Of a stretch of DNA of 64,000 nucleotides, positions 13,481 through 27,017 are shown in pieces. The stretch is from Loxodes magnus (Eukaryota > Ciliophora > Karyorelictea > Loxodida > Loxodidae): NCBI GenBank assembly GCA_946699065.1, contig CAMPDV010000015.1:310001-374000 (forward strand), written 5' to 3'. Under the pieces are notes generated by a model that saw nothing but the letters and a program-made list of their open reading frames with translations, was not told the DNA's origin and made no database searches. Made by a program: the position numbers and the translations under genes. The number at the start of each line of letters is the position of its first letter. Position 1 is the stretch's first letter.

Positions 13481-15325
13481 ATGGTAAATTGAGTAGTTAA
13501 AATGTGCTAATTATTTGGTAGCTTTAGAGAAAAAATAAAAATAATATTATGTTTTACATCTGAATATATATATATAAATATAACTATTAGGCTACTTATA
13601 AACTTTTATTTACATTAATAATCCAATAATTTATAACAGATTAAAATTTTAAAACAAATTCATAGACATTTAGATCTAAAATTAACTTATTCTTAGTTAA
13701 AAGCAATCCAATATTTTTTATTAATAATTATTATATTTTCTTGATTATTTATTAATTATAAAACAAAAAAAGAAAAAAAAGAATTCAAATTAATTTTATT
13801 AAAAAGATTTTTTATAAAATTAAGCTAAAGACAATATTTTTATTATTGATACTATTTGCTTTTACTTAAAATTCTTTGTAATTATAAATTTATTATTTAA
13901 TATTAAGAGATTTAATTTAATTTTTGTTATATGCAAGAATATTTTAGAAATTTTTTATTTAGTAAAATTTTTATTTTTTTAACTCTAAAAGCATAAAAAT
14001 GGTATTTTTAATTTAAAGTGTTCAATGTATATTTTACATTATCTTAGAATTTTTAATTATGGAGATATTTCTATTTTATTTTTATTGACTTAGTTATTTT
14101 TCTTTTTCATGACTAGTTTATTTCCATCCTTTCAACGTTCTAAAGTTAAACACTAAATTCTATTATATTATATAATTTCTTTAAATATTTAGTTTTAAAA
14201 TGACTAACTAATAAAAAGTAAGCATTTATTAAAATGCGAATAAAGTTTTAATATGCTTATATTCTCTAAAATATACATAATATTTATTATTCAAATTTAT
14301 AGATTAAAATTAATCTAAATGCGTTTAAAACTTTTAGAACTCTTAGATTATGAAAAATTTACAAAAAATAAGTAATAAATTAATTTTTTTAATTTAAATT
14401 ATAGAGATTAAAAATAAAAGGCAAATAGCATAATTGCTTGTATATTTTTATAAAATTAAAAAATCTGAGAATCTAAATTTTACTTATCATAATGAAATTG
14501 ATTATTTAAGAAAATATTTATTAAATATTATGGCTTATTAAATGAAAAATTATATAATTATCATAAAAAGGTATAAAATACATTTTTTAACTAGAATAAA
14601 AAGAACGTAATAATTATAAAATTAAAAAATAACACTCAGAAAAATAATTATCCGCTGCAAAAAATTAATAAATGGCAAGATTTTAATAAAGACCTTTATA
14701 TGCTATAATGGATAAATAAATGCTATAAAAAGAAGTTTAAGACACAAAAAAATTAATTAATCTATTATGCTTATTATCAACAAATTGATCAAAAAATAGA
14801 ACCTTAAATAGGAAATTAGTTAATAACCTTTCTACTAAATGTTGGAAGTGTAATTTAATGCAATTGAAAGAAGTTTAAGATAAAATTTAAACCAGAGAAT
14901 TAATAGATTGGAGCATGTATATCAATTAACAATCTTATTCCGTTTAAGAGAAAATAACATGATTTTTAATTTCGTCAAATAAATATTGCAAAAAATGTAT
15001 AATCAAGAAAAGAATTGTAGCAAACATTAATAAAAATAAGAATTAACAAAAGGCAAAGAAATTTATAGTATATTTAAGATTTATTGTACTCCAAACAGAA
15101 ATAGCAATAAGATTTTAACCAAATTTAGAAGTGGCAAAAATTAATTATCTACAGAGGATTTCACGAAATGATAGTTCGATTTTGATTTTCAATAGATAAC
15201 AAGCAAGTTATAAGAATTTACCAACCCAGAAAAACTTAGCAAACTCTAGCTTGTTATAAACCAAATAAGATGGTGTCACTTTAATATACTATATTATTAT
15301 TATGTAATTATTATATTATATATAA
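13481..15325. other. AT-rich spacer with a doubtful zinc-knuckle remnant
   Basis: Mostly featureless AT-rich DNA. Around 14830-14880 the plus strand reads CWKCNLMQLKEV, which could be the first half of a decayed ORF1 zinc knuckle, but the His and last Cys are absent and I do not call it. Confidence 0.4.
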
Positions 15326-16525
15326 AATGGATGTCGGCCACGTCAGCCAAACTAGTAGGTAATCTGGTGCAGTTTATACTGCATCGTGAGTAATCTCGCA
15401 CTAGATGCCACCATGGAAGAGTGGATAAGCTCAGTTGAGACATGCCTAACTTATCCTGAGGGTTCTCTCTATCAGTATGAAAGTTTGACTGATGGGCCTT
15501 CTAATTACTGACTTAATTACTGTCTCTTATTTGGACCTTATTCAAGAATAATAATAATAATATACTTAAAGTTAGTAGAGTTTTGCATTCTCTGGAATTG
15601 CAACCAGTTCCTGCGAACAGTTTTTTTAACGTGGGTGTGATCCACGACCTTTTTATTAAGTGGAAGGTTACCGCTGTAACCGTTCCAGTGGTCTTGCAAA
15701 AAGCTTTTATTTGTAGATCCCTGTTGGAGTTATTCATAGTTTATTGAGTTGTCTCCATGTTCTTTTCTCTCTTATTCGTTTATTTTCTTTCATTATCAAC
15801 AGTTTTTTAAAATATGTTGATTTGATTTGCAACATCAACAAAGTTTGTATTATTGTCTTTATTTCGTTCTTTTTTATGATAATTTATTTTCTATATTTTC
15901 TAATCTTTTAATGAAATTTGTAGCAATCATTTCTTTTTCTGGATTCAATTCTGTTTTTAATTCTATTGGTATTTTTTCTATTTCCATTTTCGTGTCATAT
16001 TTAAAGTTTTATTGTGACTAAGTTCAGAGTTGTTCTTCCGTTATCAAATTGCTTTGAATGAGCTGTCTTCTGAGTATTAATAATTCGTTGTTTTAATTCT
16101 CTATTCTATTCATTAATTCCCTTATTTTTTCTCCTTAGTTATAAGCTATTTCTTCATACTTTGAAATTAATTTTTACATTTGATCTAGTTAAATTTAAAG
16201 TTTTTGATCAGATTCGTTCTTAGGTTATATTATCTCTATAGATCCTACCATCACTTTACCTTCTGATGACGAACTTGACTCCTCTCGTTGCTATTGCTTT
16301 TTCTAAATTTCTTTTGCTGCTTTTCTCTTTAGGTTTTTAAGTTAATTCTTTGAGAGTCGAAGAGATTAATCCATTTTTTTTCTTTATTCAAGAATACTGA
16401 AGCATTTTACTCAAGATTTGAGAATAATTTTTAATAAGAAGATTCCCCATTTGGAGAAGCTGATATGACTCATCGGACCTCTAGAATTTTAACAAAAAAC
16501 ATGAGAACATTTTCTTAATAGCTTT
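15326..16525 (-). mobile_element. Retrotransposon copy carrying ORF1, with GC-rich structured end
   Basis: The element is recognised because its two ends recur, in opposite orientation, at 45420-45778 with the middle missing. The left end (15326-15525) is GC-rich and highly structured: TGCAGT/ACTGCA, GTGAG/CTCGC and GGATAAG/CTTATCC hairpins. In the other copy the second stem is GCGAG/CTCGC, a pairing-preserving change. The interior holds the ORF1 described separately. The right end at 16440-16525 contains the shared segment with CCGATGAGTCAT (minus strand). This copy lacks the GAGC...GCTC hairpin that flanks the deleted copy. Confidence 0.7.
15472..16374 (-). CDS. Retrotransposon ORF1 protein, coiled coil plus CCHC zinc knuckle
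   Basis: ATG at 16372-16374 opens a frame of 300 codons to a TGA at 15472-15474. The N-terminus is basic with a run of Ser (RKAAKEIQKKQQQREESSSS). A long Gln/Glu/Leu-rich region (about residues 50-170) is likely coiled coil. Residues 179-192 read CWCCKSNQHILKNC, a correctly spaced C-x2-C-x4-H-x4-C knuckle whose Trp is TGA. ORF1 proteins of this type bind element RNA and act as chaperones in retrotransposition. The relic at 56080-56865 (minus) shares the KRKAA...EE-SSSSEGK segment. The C-terminal third overlaps the GC-rich structured end, so the exact stop is uncertain. I take it as possibly intact, but no matching ORF2 lies downstream in the expected order. Confidence 0.7.
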
Positions 16526-18474
16526 TAAATTTTATTAGCTTTAACCATTCATAAATTGATTTTCTTTTTTTTAATATATTTAATTTTAATTTCTATATTT
16601 AAATTTATATATAGTTGTATTCATTTTTATCTTTTTTCATATTTTAATAAGATATTTTTATTTATTAAGTAAGAGCTTTATTATTCTTTTTACATTGGAT
16701 TTATAATATAATTTACTTTAAAACTATTCTTAATAAATCTTAATCTTTTGAAAATCAAGAAAAGATATAAGACTAAAACTTATTTTTTATTCTAGACTTT
16801 AATTTTAGGTTATCAAAAAAGAGAAAAATATCGATTCTCATAAAAAGCTTAGGTATAGAATAAATATCTTTCAACTTAATATTATTTACTAATATTTCCC
16901 TTTAAGCAATCATTGTCCATAACAAAATCTAAATATCCATCAGTTTTATAAGTTGATTCTTCTCTTTGTTTCAATTTAAAAATATTTCATAATGCATTTT
17001 AATTTTTATAATTTAGAACATTTTTAAATTAAATTTTGTAAAGCTATTAAAAAATTAATTAAAACTTTATAATTAAATCTTTTTATAGTTTACATTTAAA
17101 CACTATAAGATAAGATTTTTATATGAAATATCTTTTAAGTTTTATCTATCTAAATTTGATTTAATTTCAAGTAATTTTTTTATCTCGAAACAGTTAAAAG
17201 AAATAAAAAATGATACAAATATTTAAAATAACAAGATATTTTTATCTTCTATGTTAGTAAGATATAATAGAAAATAAATAAAATTGATTATAAATGAAAA
17301 TTAAATGAAAACTTAAAATAATATAGAAATTTCTGAGCAAAAAGTTTAATCATTTGTGATCATATTCTTGCATCGATATTTAGAAAAAAGTTTCCAAAAA
17401 TCAAGACTTTTTTTAAATTAATTTATTTAATGTGTTTGTTTTATTTTTGACATTAACATTTTTGCTTGGATATCCTTAATTTTAAAAAATAATACAATTA
17501 AATATATAATGGGAGCAAATCTTTTAATTACTTAACTATCTTTTCAACCTTATAGATATACCTAGTTGGATCCAAGATCTTGAAGAAAACGCGTCTTGAA
17601 GACTATCCAGTATTGGCAATGGTTTTAATTTTATTATTATGGAATATGAAATAATTAATAATGGTGACTTTTGTCTGCGGAAATTGATCAGTAGTATATT
17701 CCTGTTATGTCCAATAAAAGCTGTTTAAAACATGCATAGCACAAGATTTTAATTGTCCTCAAACATTCAAAGTTAGTAATTAATCAATAATAGATAAATA
17801 TTTTTACGGTATACTCTATAAATTACAATTTATATTATATATATATTTTATTCCTATTCTCTTTTTTAATTATCATTAATGCTACTTGCTTACTTTTTAT
17901 CTCTAAAATTGTATTTATTTATTTTAAATTCAATAAGATTTAACCTCTCTGAGATATAATTATTTTATATCTTAATTCAATTTACTATATCTACTTCTCG
18001 TTCTTTATATTAGTTACTATATTTTTTTATTTTCATATTTTATATATAGAATTTTAATAATTTATAAATCTTACGCTTATAGATTTACTTTTATACTTTC
18101 CTAGGTCCTGAATTAACTAATAAAAAGATCAGTTTGAATATCATTGCTTATTGCTTTTTTGTAGCTTTCTAATTCTATTTCTTTATTTTATTTTACGATG
18201 ATTGAATTAAAATAATTATAGTACGAACAGTCAAATAACTTTAGTAACAGTTTTAACTAATTCTTATATGAGAAAATTCTGTTAGACATTGTGAAAAAGA
18301 TTTCAAAAGCCCTAGTTCCAATTGATCTATTTTTGAAGAGTTATAATGTAATTATATTCTTAATTTTATCTATTAACTCCTAATTTTTCTACTATTTAAT
18401 TAAGTTTTGCTTTATTCTTTAAACTAAAATTTGTATTAAGTGAATTCATTTATATTTTTCAGATTTATAAAAAT
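16526..18474. other. AT-rich spacer
   Basis: Nearly 2 kb of AT-rich DNA. A patch near 17560-17620 (GGATCCAAGATC, ACGCGTCTTGAAGAC) is less AT-rich, but no motif or second copy was found. Confidence 0.55.
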
Positions 18475-19600
18475 ATGGAAAAAAACCAGGGAATGTAAAT
18501 TTCAAATTCTTAGTTAGTAGACTAGTAGAAATCAGCCGTCGACTAATGGGAGCCTATAGTTCAAAAAAATAAATTTATTAATGCTAGAAATTGGGCATCC
18601 AAGATTTTCCAGTTTAAATAAAAAAGCTTAAGAACGACTATGAACAAGAAATTATATAACAATATTCTTTATTTGAGCAAATTAAAATAGAAATAAGATA
18701 TTAAAAGTGGAATACTTAAATCTTAGATTGTTTCTGGAAAGCAAAAGAAAGGAAAATCAAAATTTAGCAAATTAAACCTAGAATTCATTAGAAATCTTAA
18801 TGTCCAAGTTTATGCTAATGGAAAAATAATTTTTCAATAAATTTGAAAAAAAAACTAAAGAATAAATTTAATTTAAGCTTAAGTACCTTAAAGATAAAAT
18901 AACCAATTTAAATTAAAAAAAAGCTTGGAGAACCACGAAAACTCTTAATAATATTACAAAAAAAATAAAATTTTTTATAAATTTTGACATATATATATGA
19001 GATGCTGAAAATATAAGCAAATAAATAATAAAAATTAGAATAAATTTGTAAAATACTTTTGAAAGCTCTATGTAATAACGGATGATGAAATCTAAAGAAA
19101 GGAATTAATTTAAAATATATGAAGAGAACATGACCAAAAAGAGTATAACACGTAAATATAGCAGTGGTATAACGAAAGAAAACGAACATTTTTATTTGAA
19201 AGCATGAAAAGCATAAGCTGATCATGTTCCAAAAACTTTTTATTTGATACTATTAATGAAGAAAGACAGAGAAAGAAGAAAAAATTAAATGTTAATTTGT
19301 ATATTTTGAAGACCGATAATAAGGTGCTGATATTACAAGAAGCAAGGCTACAAGGTAAGAAATTGTTGGAATTTTTAGGAAAAAAAGGAAAAAAGAAGAT
19401 TGAAAAATTTTAAATAAATTATTTAGAATATAATGCACAAGAGAAGTAAAGCTCTATAAAGGAAATTAAAAAAATCCTACAGACAGTACCTCAAATAATA
19501 ATGGAAGCAAAAGACAATACGGATTCAACGTAGGAAAGTTTATTCAAGTAATTCTCAGACCCATAAGAAATGTTAAAGTGCTAGACGTTAGTTTTAATGG
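18475..19600 (+). pseudogene. Retrotransposon ORF1 relic with decayed zinc knuckle
   Basis: The start MEKNQGMQISNSQ matches the start MEKNPGIQTLNSN of the intact ORF1 at 20486-21337 (minus), so this ATG is likely the original one. The body is Lys/Gln-rich. At 19325-19365 the sequence reads CWYYKKQGYKVRNC, aligned with CRHCRKRGHKVRNC of the element at 46870: the second Cys and the His have both become Tyr. The knuckle frame is offset from the ATG frame by one base, so at least one frameshift lies between. The nucleotide match to the 46850-47150 copy continues to about 19560. The copy is non-functional. Confidence 0.7.
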
Positions 19601-20485
19601 AACTTCTTAATTGAGATTTATCGAAAATAATTAAACTCCATTAAAATAGGGTATAGAGAAAATAAGATCTCAAATAAACAAGAATTGAGGAAATTAGACT
19701 TAGATTATTATCTTTAAAGTACGCTTTTTACATATAAGTATTTCATAAATATTTTAAAGATGAAGCTTATAAAACGAAATAAACTCTTTGTAAATAAATT
19801 GGCTTTTATACTTTTATATTATTTAAATTTAATTTAGAGCTAGTACAATATATAATTATAAGAGATATATAAGAGTATATCTTTCATTATCAAATGGAAT
19901 TAGTGAGAAAAATTAAGTAAATTTTAGATTTATAGCTAATTTGATATAGCCTATATTTTTATCTTAGAAAAATATTAATTTTTAAGTCAGAACTATGAAG
20001 AAAAATAGATAAAGAGGATTAATTAAAATTTATTTGATAAAGCTTAAAGTTATTAATAAGGATGAACTTTAGTCACTCTTATAAATAATCTATAAAATTA
20101 AAATTTAGATAATATTCATTCGTCTAATTCTTATTATCTAAGAAATGGTATAAATTATGCTATCGAAAGAAACCACAAAATGAGATTATTAGAACAATCC
20201 TAAGCTAAATTTATCTTAGCTATCCAAAGAAAGATGAATATGAATTTAATGTATGCCTGTTTAACTACATTATTAAAGTGTTTATTTAGAATAGAATAAT
20301 TAACTAAAATACAGTTGTTTTTTCTTTAAAACTTAGGTAAACATTTTAAATCATACACCTTTAAAAATTTATCTTAATATGGAAGATTAATTTTAATTAA
20401 TTTTAACTATAAGGGTTAGGGTCATCTTTAATTAGAGGAAATGTTTCTTCAAATTAAAGAAAATAAAAGCTTTTATATTCATTAC
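19601..20485. other. AT-rich spacer
   Basis: No motif or alignable repeat was recognised between the two oppositely oriented ORF1 genes. It lies on the 3' side of the minus-strand ORF1, where an ORF2 might be expected, but no reverse transcriptase motif was seen. Confidence 0.5.
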
Positions 20486-21337
20486 TCAACTGTACATGTC
20501 TTCATCTGAATCAATTTCAAACTGAGATATTTCTTCTTTCTCTTCAATAAGCTCATAGAATTGTTCTTCCATCTTCTTGTAATTTTTCTCCATCTTCTCT
20601 AAACAAATTCTAAGGCCATTGTTGTCCTTTTAAAGCTATTTATTCTGTTACTATTAATTACCAAGATCCTGTTTGATTAGTGTCACACTTGAATCATCTA
20701 ATATCAGCTTATTTCTGTAAATACCTCCAAAGTAGTTACAATATAGCCTCCTCGATGTTCCAAATTATTTACGGTGCTGCCCAAGCACTCTTCTTCACTT
20801 CGGACATTACCTCCAAAAATGTCCAGCCTTTTGACAACAATAGCAACGTTTTATTAAGGGCTTGAATTAAAATTTTTATTCTGTTTACATTTTTTCAATT
20901 TCCATCATTTCTGATTGAAGTTAGTTTTTTTTTATTGGTAATCGAATTTCTTCTTTAATTTTCTACTGATTTGCTTCTAGGTTTTTTTCTAATAGTTCAA
21001 ATTAGGAAGTTAAGGCTTCAATTTAAAACTAAACTTTACTTACCAAGTCTTGATCTTCCTTTTTTCTATCTTACAAAAGAAGCCGAAGATTCAAGTTTTC
21101 CGCCTTCAGAATCTATATTTCGGTATTCATTTTCTCAATTAATGAATGAAGCTAAATAATGTCTTGCTCGTGGGGTTTCTCAAGCTTTTTCAGTTTGCTA
21201 GGAAATTCTGTATTTCCCAATCCTTAACAGGAGTAGATTTATCTTTTTTGAATTTTTGGTTCTTGTTAATTAACTGAGACTTAAGATTGATCTTTAAGGT
21301 TAGAATTCAAGGTTTAGATTCCCGGGTTTTTTTCCAT
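20486..21337 (-). CDS. Intact retrotransposon ORF1 protein, coiled coil plus canonical CCHC zinc knuckle
   Basis: ATG (21335-21337) to TGA (20486-20488) gives 284 codons without interruption. The N-terminus MEKNPGIQTLNSN recurs in the relic at 18475. Residues about 70-150 are a strongly heptad-like Leu/Glu/Lys/Gln stretch (KLKKLEKPHEQD, LIEKMNTEIQILKAENLNL, FELLEKNLEANQQKIKEE), predicted coiled coil. Residues 165-178 are CYCCQKAGHFWRQC, a textbook C-x2-C-x4-H-x4-C knuckle with the preferred Gly-His. The C-terminus is acidic (EEKEEISQFEIDSDEDMYS). This is the organisation of LINE ORF1/Gag-like nucleic-acid chaperones. It is the best-preserved ORF1 in the window, and G+C is higher than in the flanks. 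The ORF2 partner was not found next to it. It could instead be a domesticated cellular CCHC protein; copy number elsewhere in the window favours the element. Confidence 0.82.
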
Positions 21338-22811
21338 TTTTTTTTCTTAAGATGGAAGATATAATTCTACTCCTATGAGGAATAAATGAATGCTTTAATT
21401 ATAATAAAGCTATTTTTCTTATCAAGAGCGTAAACTTTGCAATATATATTTCTTTTTTGACCATAAGAATAAAACAGGATGGCTCTCATAATAAAACTTT
21501 AACTTTATTATTATTAGTTTTAAACTAAATCTAATCTTATAAGAGAAAATTTTTCTTTTTATTCAGTTTTACAAAGTAATTTTATCTTCTACCAAGCTTA
21601 TAAGCTAACTTGTATCTAGTTATCATATTTAAAGCAAAATACTGCAGTGATGATCTTATTACTTCTGATTATTAACCCTTCCTTTTATTCTAAAATTAGA
21701 TCTTTATCTTAAGTCACTTGTGCAACTTATTTTTATATGCTTTATAGCTTTATTTTATATTCTTTCTAAGTTATTTCGCTAAGAGGGTACTATCAAAATA
21801 AAGCAGAAAGTAAAGGAGAAGTCTGATATATGAAGCTAAATAGCTTATTCAAGACAGAAGATTAATTTTTAATTGAATGTGAGTCTGACTAAGAAGTAAT
21901 TTTAATAAATGTAATTTCTTAATTTTATTAGTGGCTATGAAGAATGGTTTCTTCTTTTAATAATACTAAAAACTATTAAAAGTTTCTTAGAAGTTTATCT
22001 AAATTATTATATATGTGATTTATTATACTTTTTTATACTTAAATTATATTTCTATATCCTTCATTAGCTCATCTTTGGTTTTTTTCTAAGTTTGTAAAAA
22101 GATTTTCTATTAAAAAAGCTGAAATTATATATATTTGTCTGAAGCTTTCAAATTAAAATCTTAATATTATTTGCTTTACTCTTTTGTCTTAAAAGCATTA
22201 GAATAGTTGTTTTGATTTCTTGAAAAAAGTCTTACTTATATCTAAGATATATCTATTATGTGATTAGCACTTATTTACTTTATATCTTTCTATTTCTTAG
22301 AATATTTTCTTTCTTTTTCTTTCACTTAATTTACTTATAAAGATTAACTCTTTGATTTAATAAATCTAAGCTGTCTTAAACTTAGCTCTACTCTATCTAT
22401 ATATTTATTTAATAGATGAATAAACTAATTAAAGGAGTAATCTATTCAAAGGTTCTAGCTTTTTTATCTCTCAAAGTTTAATTAATAAGATTTGGATAAT
22501 TGGATCTATCCTTAGTTTTAGTCTTAAGTTATTATCATTTATATTACTAAAGTAACTTCTATGATAATTTAAGTTGGTTTAATTATTAATAATAAAACTA
22601 GCATTTCATATATAACTAAAATTACCAGCTAACCTCACTTTTTAAGCAAAGAGCATAGCAACTTCTTTAGATTTAACTTTATTTTAATAGTTTAACATCT
22701 ATAATGGCATTACTAGAAACTTCTATATCTTGCCATATTCCTACTATTTATTTATTTTAGTTCAAAAGAGTAATTTAAAAAGTTTTGCTGAAAAGAGAAA
22801 TTGATAAATAA
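21338..22811. other. AT-rich spacer, possibly with unrecognised coding sequence
   Basis: On the minus strand part of this interval reads as a Lys/Gln-rich peptide, but other frames are equally open under this code and no motif was recognised, so no gene is called. Confidence 0.4.
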
Positions 22812-23322
22812 TAGATAAATAAATAAATTTGATTATAGAGTGCGTAGCACTCTCATTGGTGCGAAGCTCTTTAAAAAATGTTTCATATTGACAAGAATGT
22901 TTGTTACTGATAAAATTATCAGATACTGATAAACCTTGTTCAATACTGGTATAATTATTCAGTACTGATAAAAATGTTCAATACTGATATAATTTTAGAA
23001 TATTCGTAATCTTTAATACTTGCTGGAGGTCCAAGGACATGGCAGGATTGTGTCTCATTGCATCGCCAAAGCATAGGACGACATGTGTCAATTATGGGTA
23101 CTTAAATTCCCCAGCTCTGATGAAGCTCGCAATATTATTTATTTTTAGTTCCAGAATTAAAAATAAACGAAGCCAAGCCAGTGTCGAAGGTCTAAGAATC
23201 TTATGTCTCGAGGCCAAACCAAAGCAGAGGAAGACATAAAGTCGATTATGGGTACTTAACTTCCCCAACCTCTGATGAAGATGACCTTGTTGTTCACCTT
23301 CGAACAACTATGGCGGTTTTAA
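22812..23322. repeat. Short interspersed repeat, 510 bp, hairpin-head family (young copy 1)
   Basis: The element begins after (TAAA)n with TTTGATTATAGAG and the head GAGTGCGTAGCAC...GGTGCGAAGCTC (22838-22869). It contains an internal minisatellite, then two copies of a ~60-bp module (23068-23125 and 23221-23280) sharing ATTATGGGTACTTAA, TTCCCC and CTCTGATGAAG. It ends near ACTATGGCGGTTTTAAA after a 7-bp hairpin GTTGTTC/GAACAAC at 23290-23309. A copy at 45783-46293 differs at only a handful of positions, so both moved recently. It has no convincing coding capacity: short frames exist on both strands, but no motif. Sense orientation is unresolved. If the hairpin plus (TTTA)n is the 3' end, the element reads on the minus strand like a SINE borrowing a LINE tail. 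Confidence 0.85.
22888..22995. repeat. Internal minisatellite of about 19-21 bp units
   Basis: About five degenerate tandem units of the form (R)TACTGATAAAAATGTTCA follow one another: TTACTGATAAAATTATCA, ATACTGATAAACCTTGTTCA, ATACTGGTATAATTATTCA, GTACTGATAAAAATGTTCA, ATACTGATATAATTTTAG. The same array is in the copy at 45783, and one unit is in the element at 51345. Confidence 0.8.
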
Positions 23323-24683
23323 AGAATATGATAATAAACAAAATAAAGAATAAAGGTAAATAAGTTTAAAAAGGATAAAAGTTTAAAAGTCTTTAAGGAT
23401 AATAATATCATTATATTAGAGATGTTTTATTTAAAAGCAATAAGAAACTATTAATTCAGGATAGATCTTTTTTGCTTTATTTTATAAATTTAGATTATCT
23501 CATTACTTAGAAAAAAATCCTTGCAAGAGAGAAAATATGAATCTGAAAAGGAATGATCAAGTTAAATTTTTTATATTTCTCCAGCTAATTAAATTCCAAG
23601 TACGAATTTTTAAGCATTTCACTTGTTTTTATCAATATTTAAAGTATTTCCAAGCTTTTAAGCTACTTTCTTCTAAATTTTTTCCAGTCATTTGCATAAT
23701 TAACTTTACTCAGAAGATTAAATCTCTTGGTTTCTATAGTTTTTTAATATATAATTACTAGCAAAATGTACTGTTCTCTTGCATACCAGTATCTCTTAAG
23801 TCTCTTTATGCAAATTGGAATTAAAAATTCGGAGTTAATATGATCACTAAAGGCAATGTGAGGTTTAAGTATTTGTCTTACTGTTAGATTTTAGAAAATC
23901 AAGTGATGCGACAAGAAATATATTGTTAAGTGTATACTAAACAATATTTGAAATTATGTGCTATATTTTTGATTGATACTTTAAAGCTAAATTAAGATTA
24001 TCAAGTTTTTCCTAAAATTTTTTGAAATAAGTTCGCTGAACTTTCCATTTTAATTAACATAGTACTAGAAGATAAGTACTTGAAGATAAATATAACCAGA
24101 TAAAAATATAATAGCTAAGTAGTAAAAGTATACACTTTTAGTACTATTTATACAAGGATAAAAGAAAGGAATCTAAAATTATATTAACTACATCCAATTT
24201 ATAGAAGAAATCACTAAGGATAGAAATCTCAATTTTCTAACTAGTCAAATTATTAAAAACTAAATTCCTAAAATTTTCCCAGACTTGATATCTTATAAGC
24301 TGTATAAGTTAGTAATATTTATTAGCTACAAGGAAGTTAGTATTCAATTGCTGAAGATTAGGCTGAAATAACTTTACCTAAGGCTTGTGTGAATAGGCTT
24401 GAGTGACCTTAATTGCGTGATACTCTTTTAATACTATTAATACTAATAGTTAACTTTGCATTTAGGATTTACCTTAAATGAAATAATAATTAATTCTATA
24501 AGTCTATTTATAATTGAGAAAAGAGTGCTTGTTTAGCTAAAGAGGAAGTTAGTTTAAGTAAAACTAAAGTTAAAAAAAGAGGTTAATTGTTTATTATAGA
24601 TTAATAATCTTAGAGAAGTATCCATTTTTATTAATTTCTGGTATCTTACATAATTTAAAGAGTGTGGCTTCTATAGGTTATAA
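23323..24683. other. AT-rich spacer upstream of the kinase-WD40 gene
   Basis: No motif was recognised. The last 100-200 bases before 24684 are open in frame with the kinase and could extend the protein, but there is no paralogue to test this. Confidence 0.5.

Positions 24684-27017
<2,334 letters not shown>

Noticed and set aside
15326-15525. A plus-strand reading starting MDVG at the GC-rich element end, as a protein gene
   Set aside because: The frame is not kept between this copy and 45580-45778 (one-base length difference), and the opposite strand carries the zinc-knuckle ORF1 in this element.
22801-22835. Telomeric or centromeric satellite ((TAAA)n tracts)
   Set aside because: The tracts are short, occur only beside repeat heads and are not arranged as long arrays.
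23039-23307. Short overlapping reading frames on both strands of the 510-bp repeats, also conserved at 46008-46276
   Set aside because: They are conserved because the DNA copies are nearly identical, have no motif, and would use the wrong stops for this genome.
23271-23310. CTGATGA followed by a hairpin, resembling a hammerhead ribozyme core or a snoRNA C box
   Set aside because: There is no GAAA after a stem II, no matching stem I or III and no D box at the right spacing. The hairpin GTTGTTC/GAACAAC is real, but the ribozyme fold is not supported.
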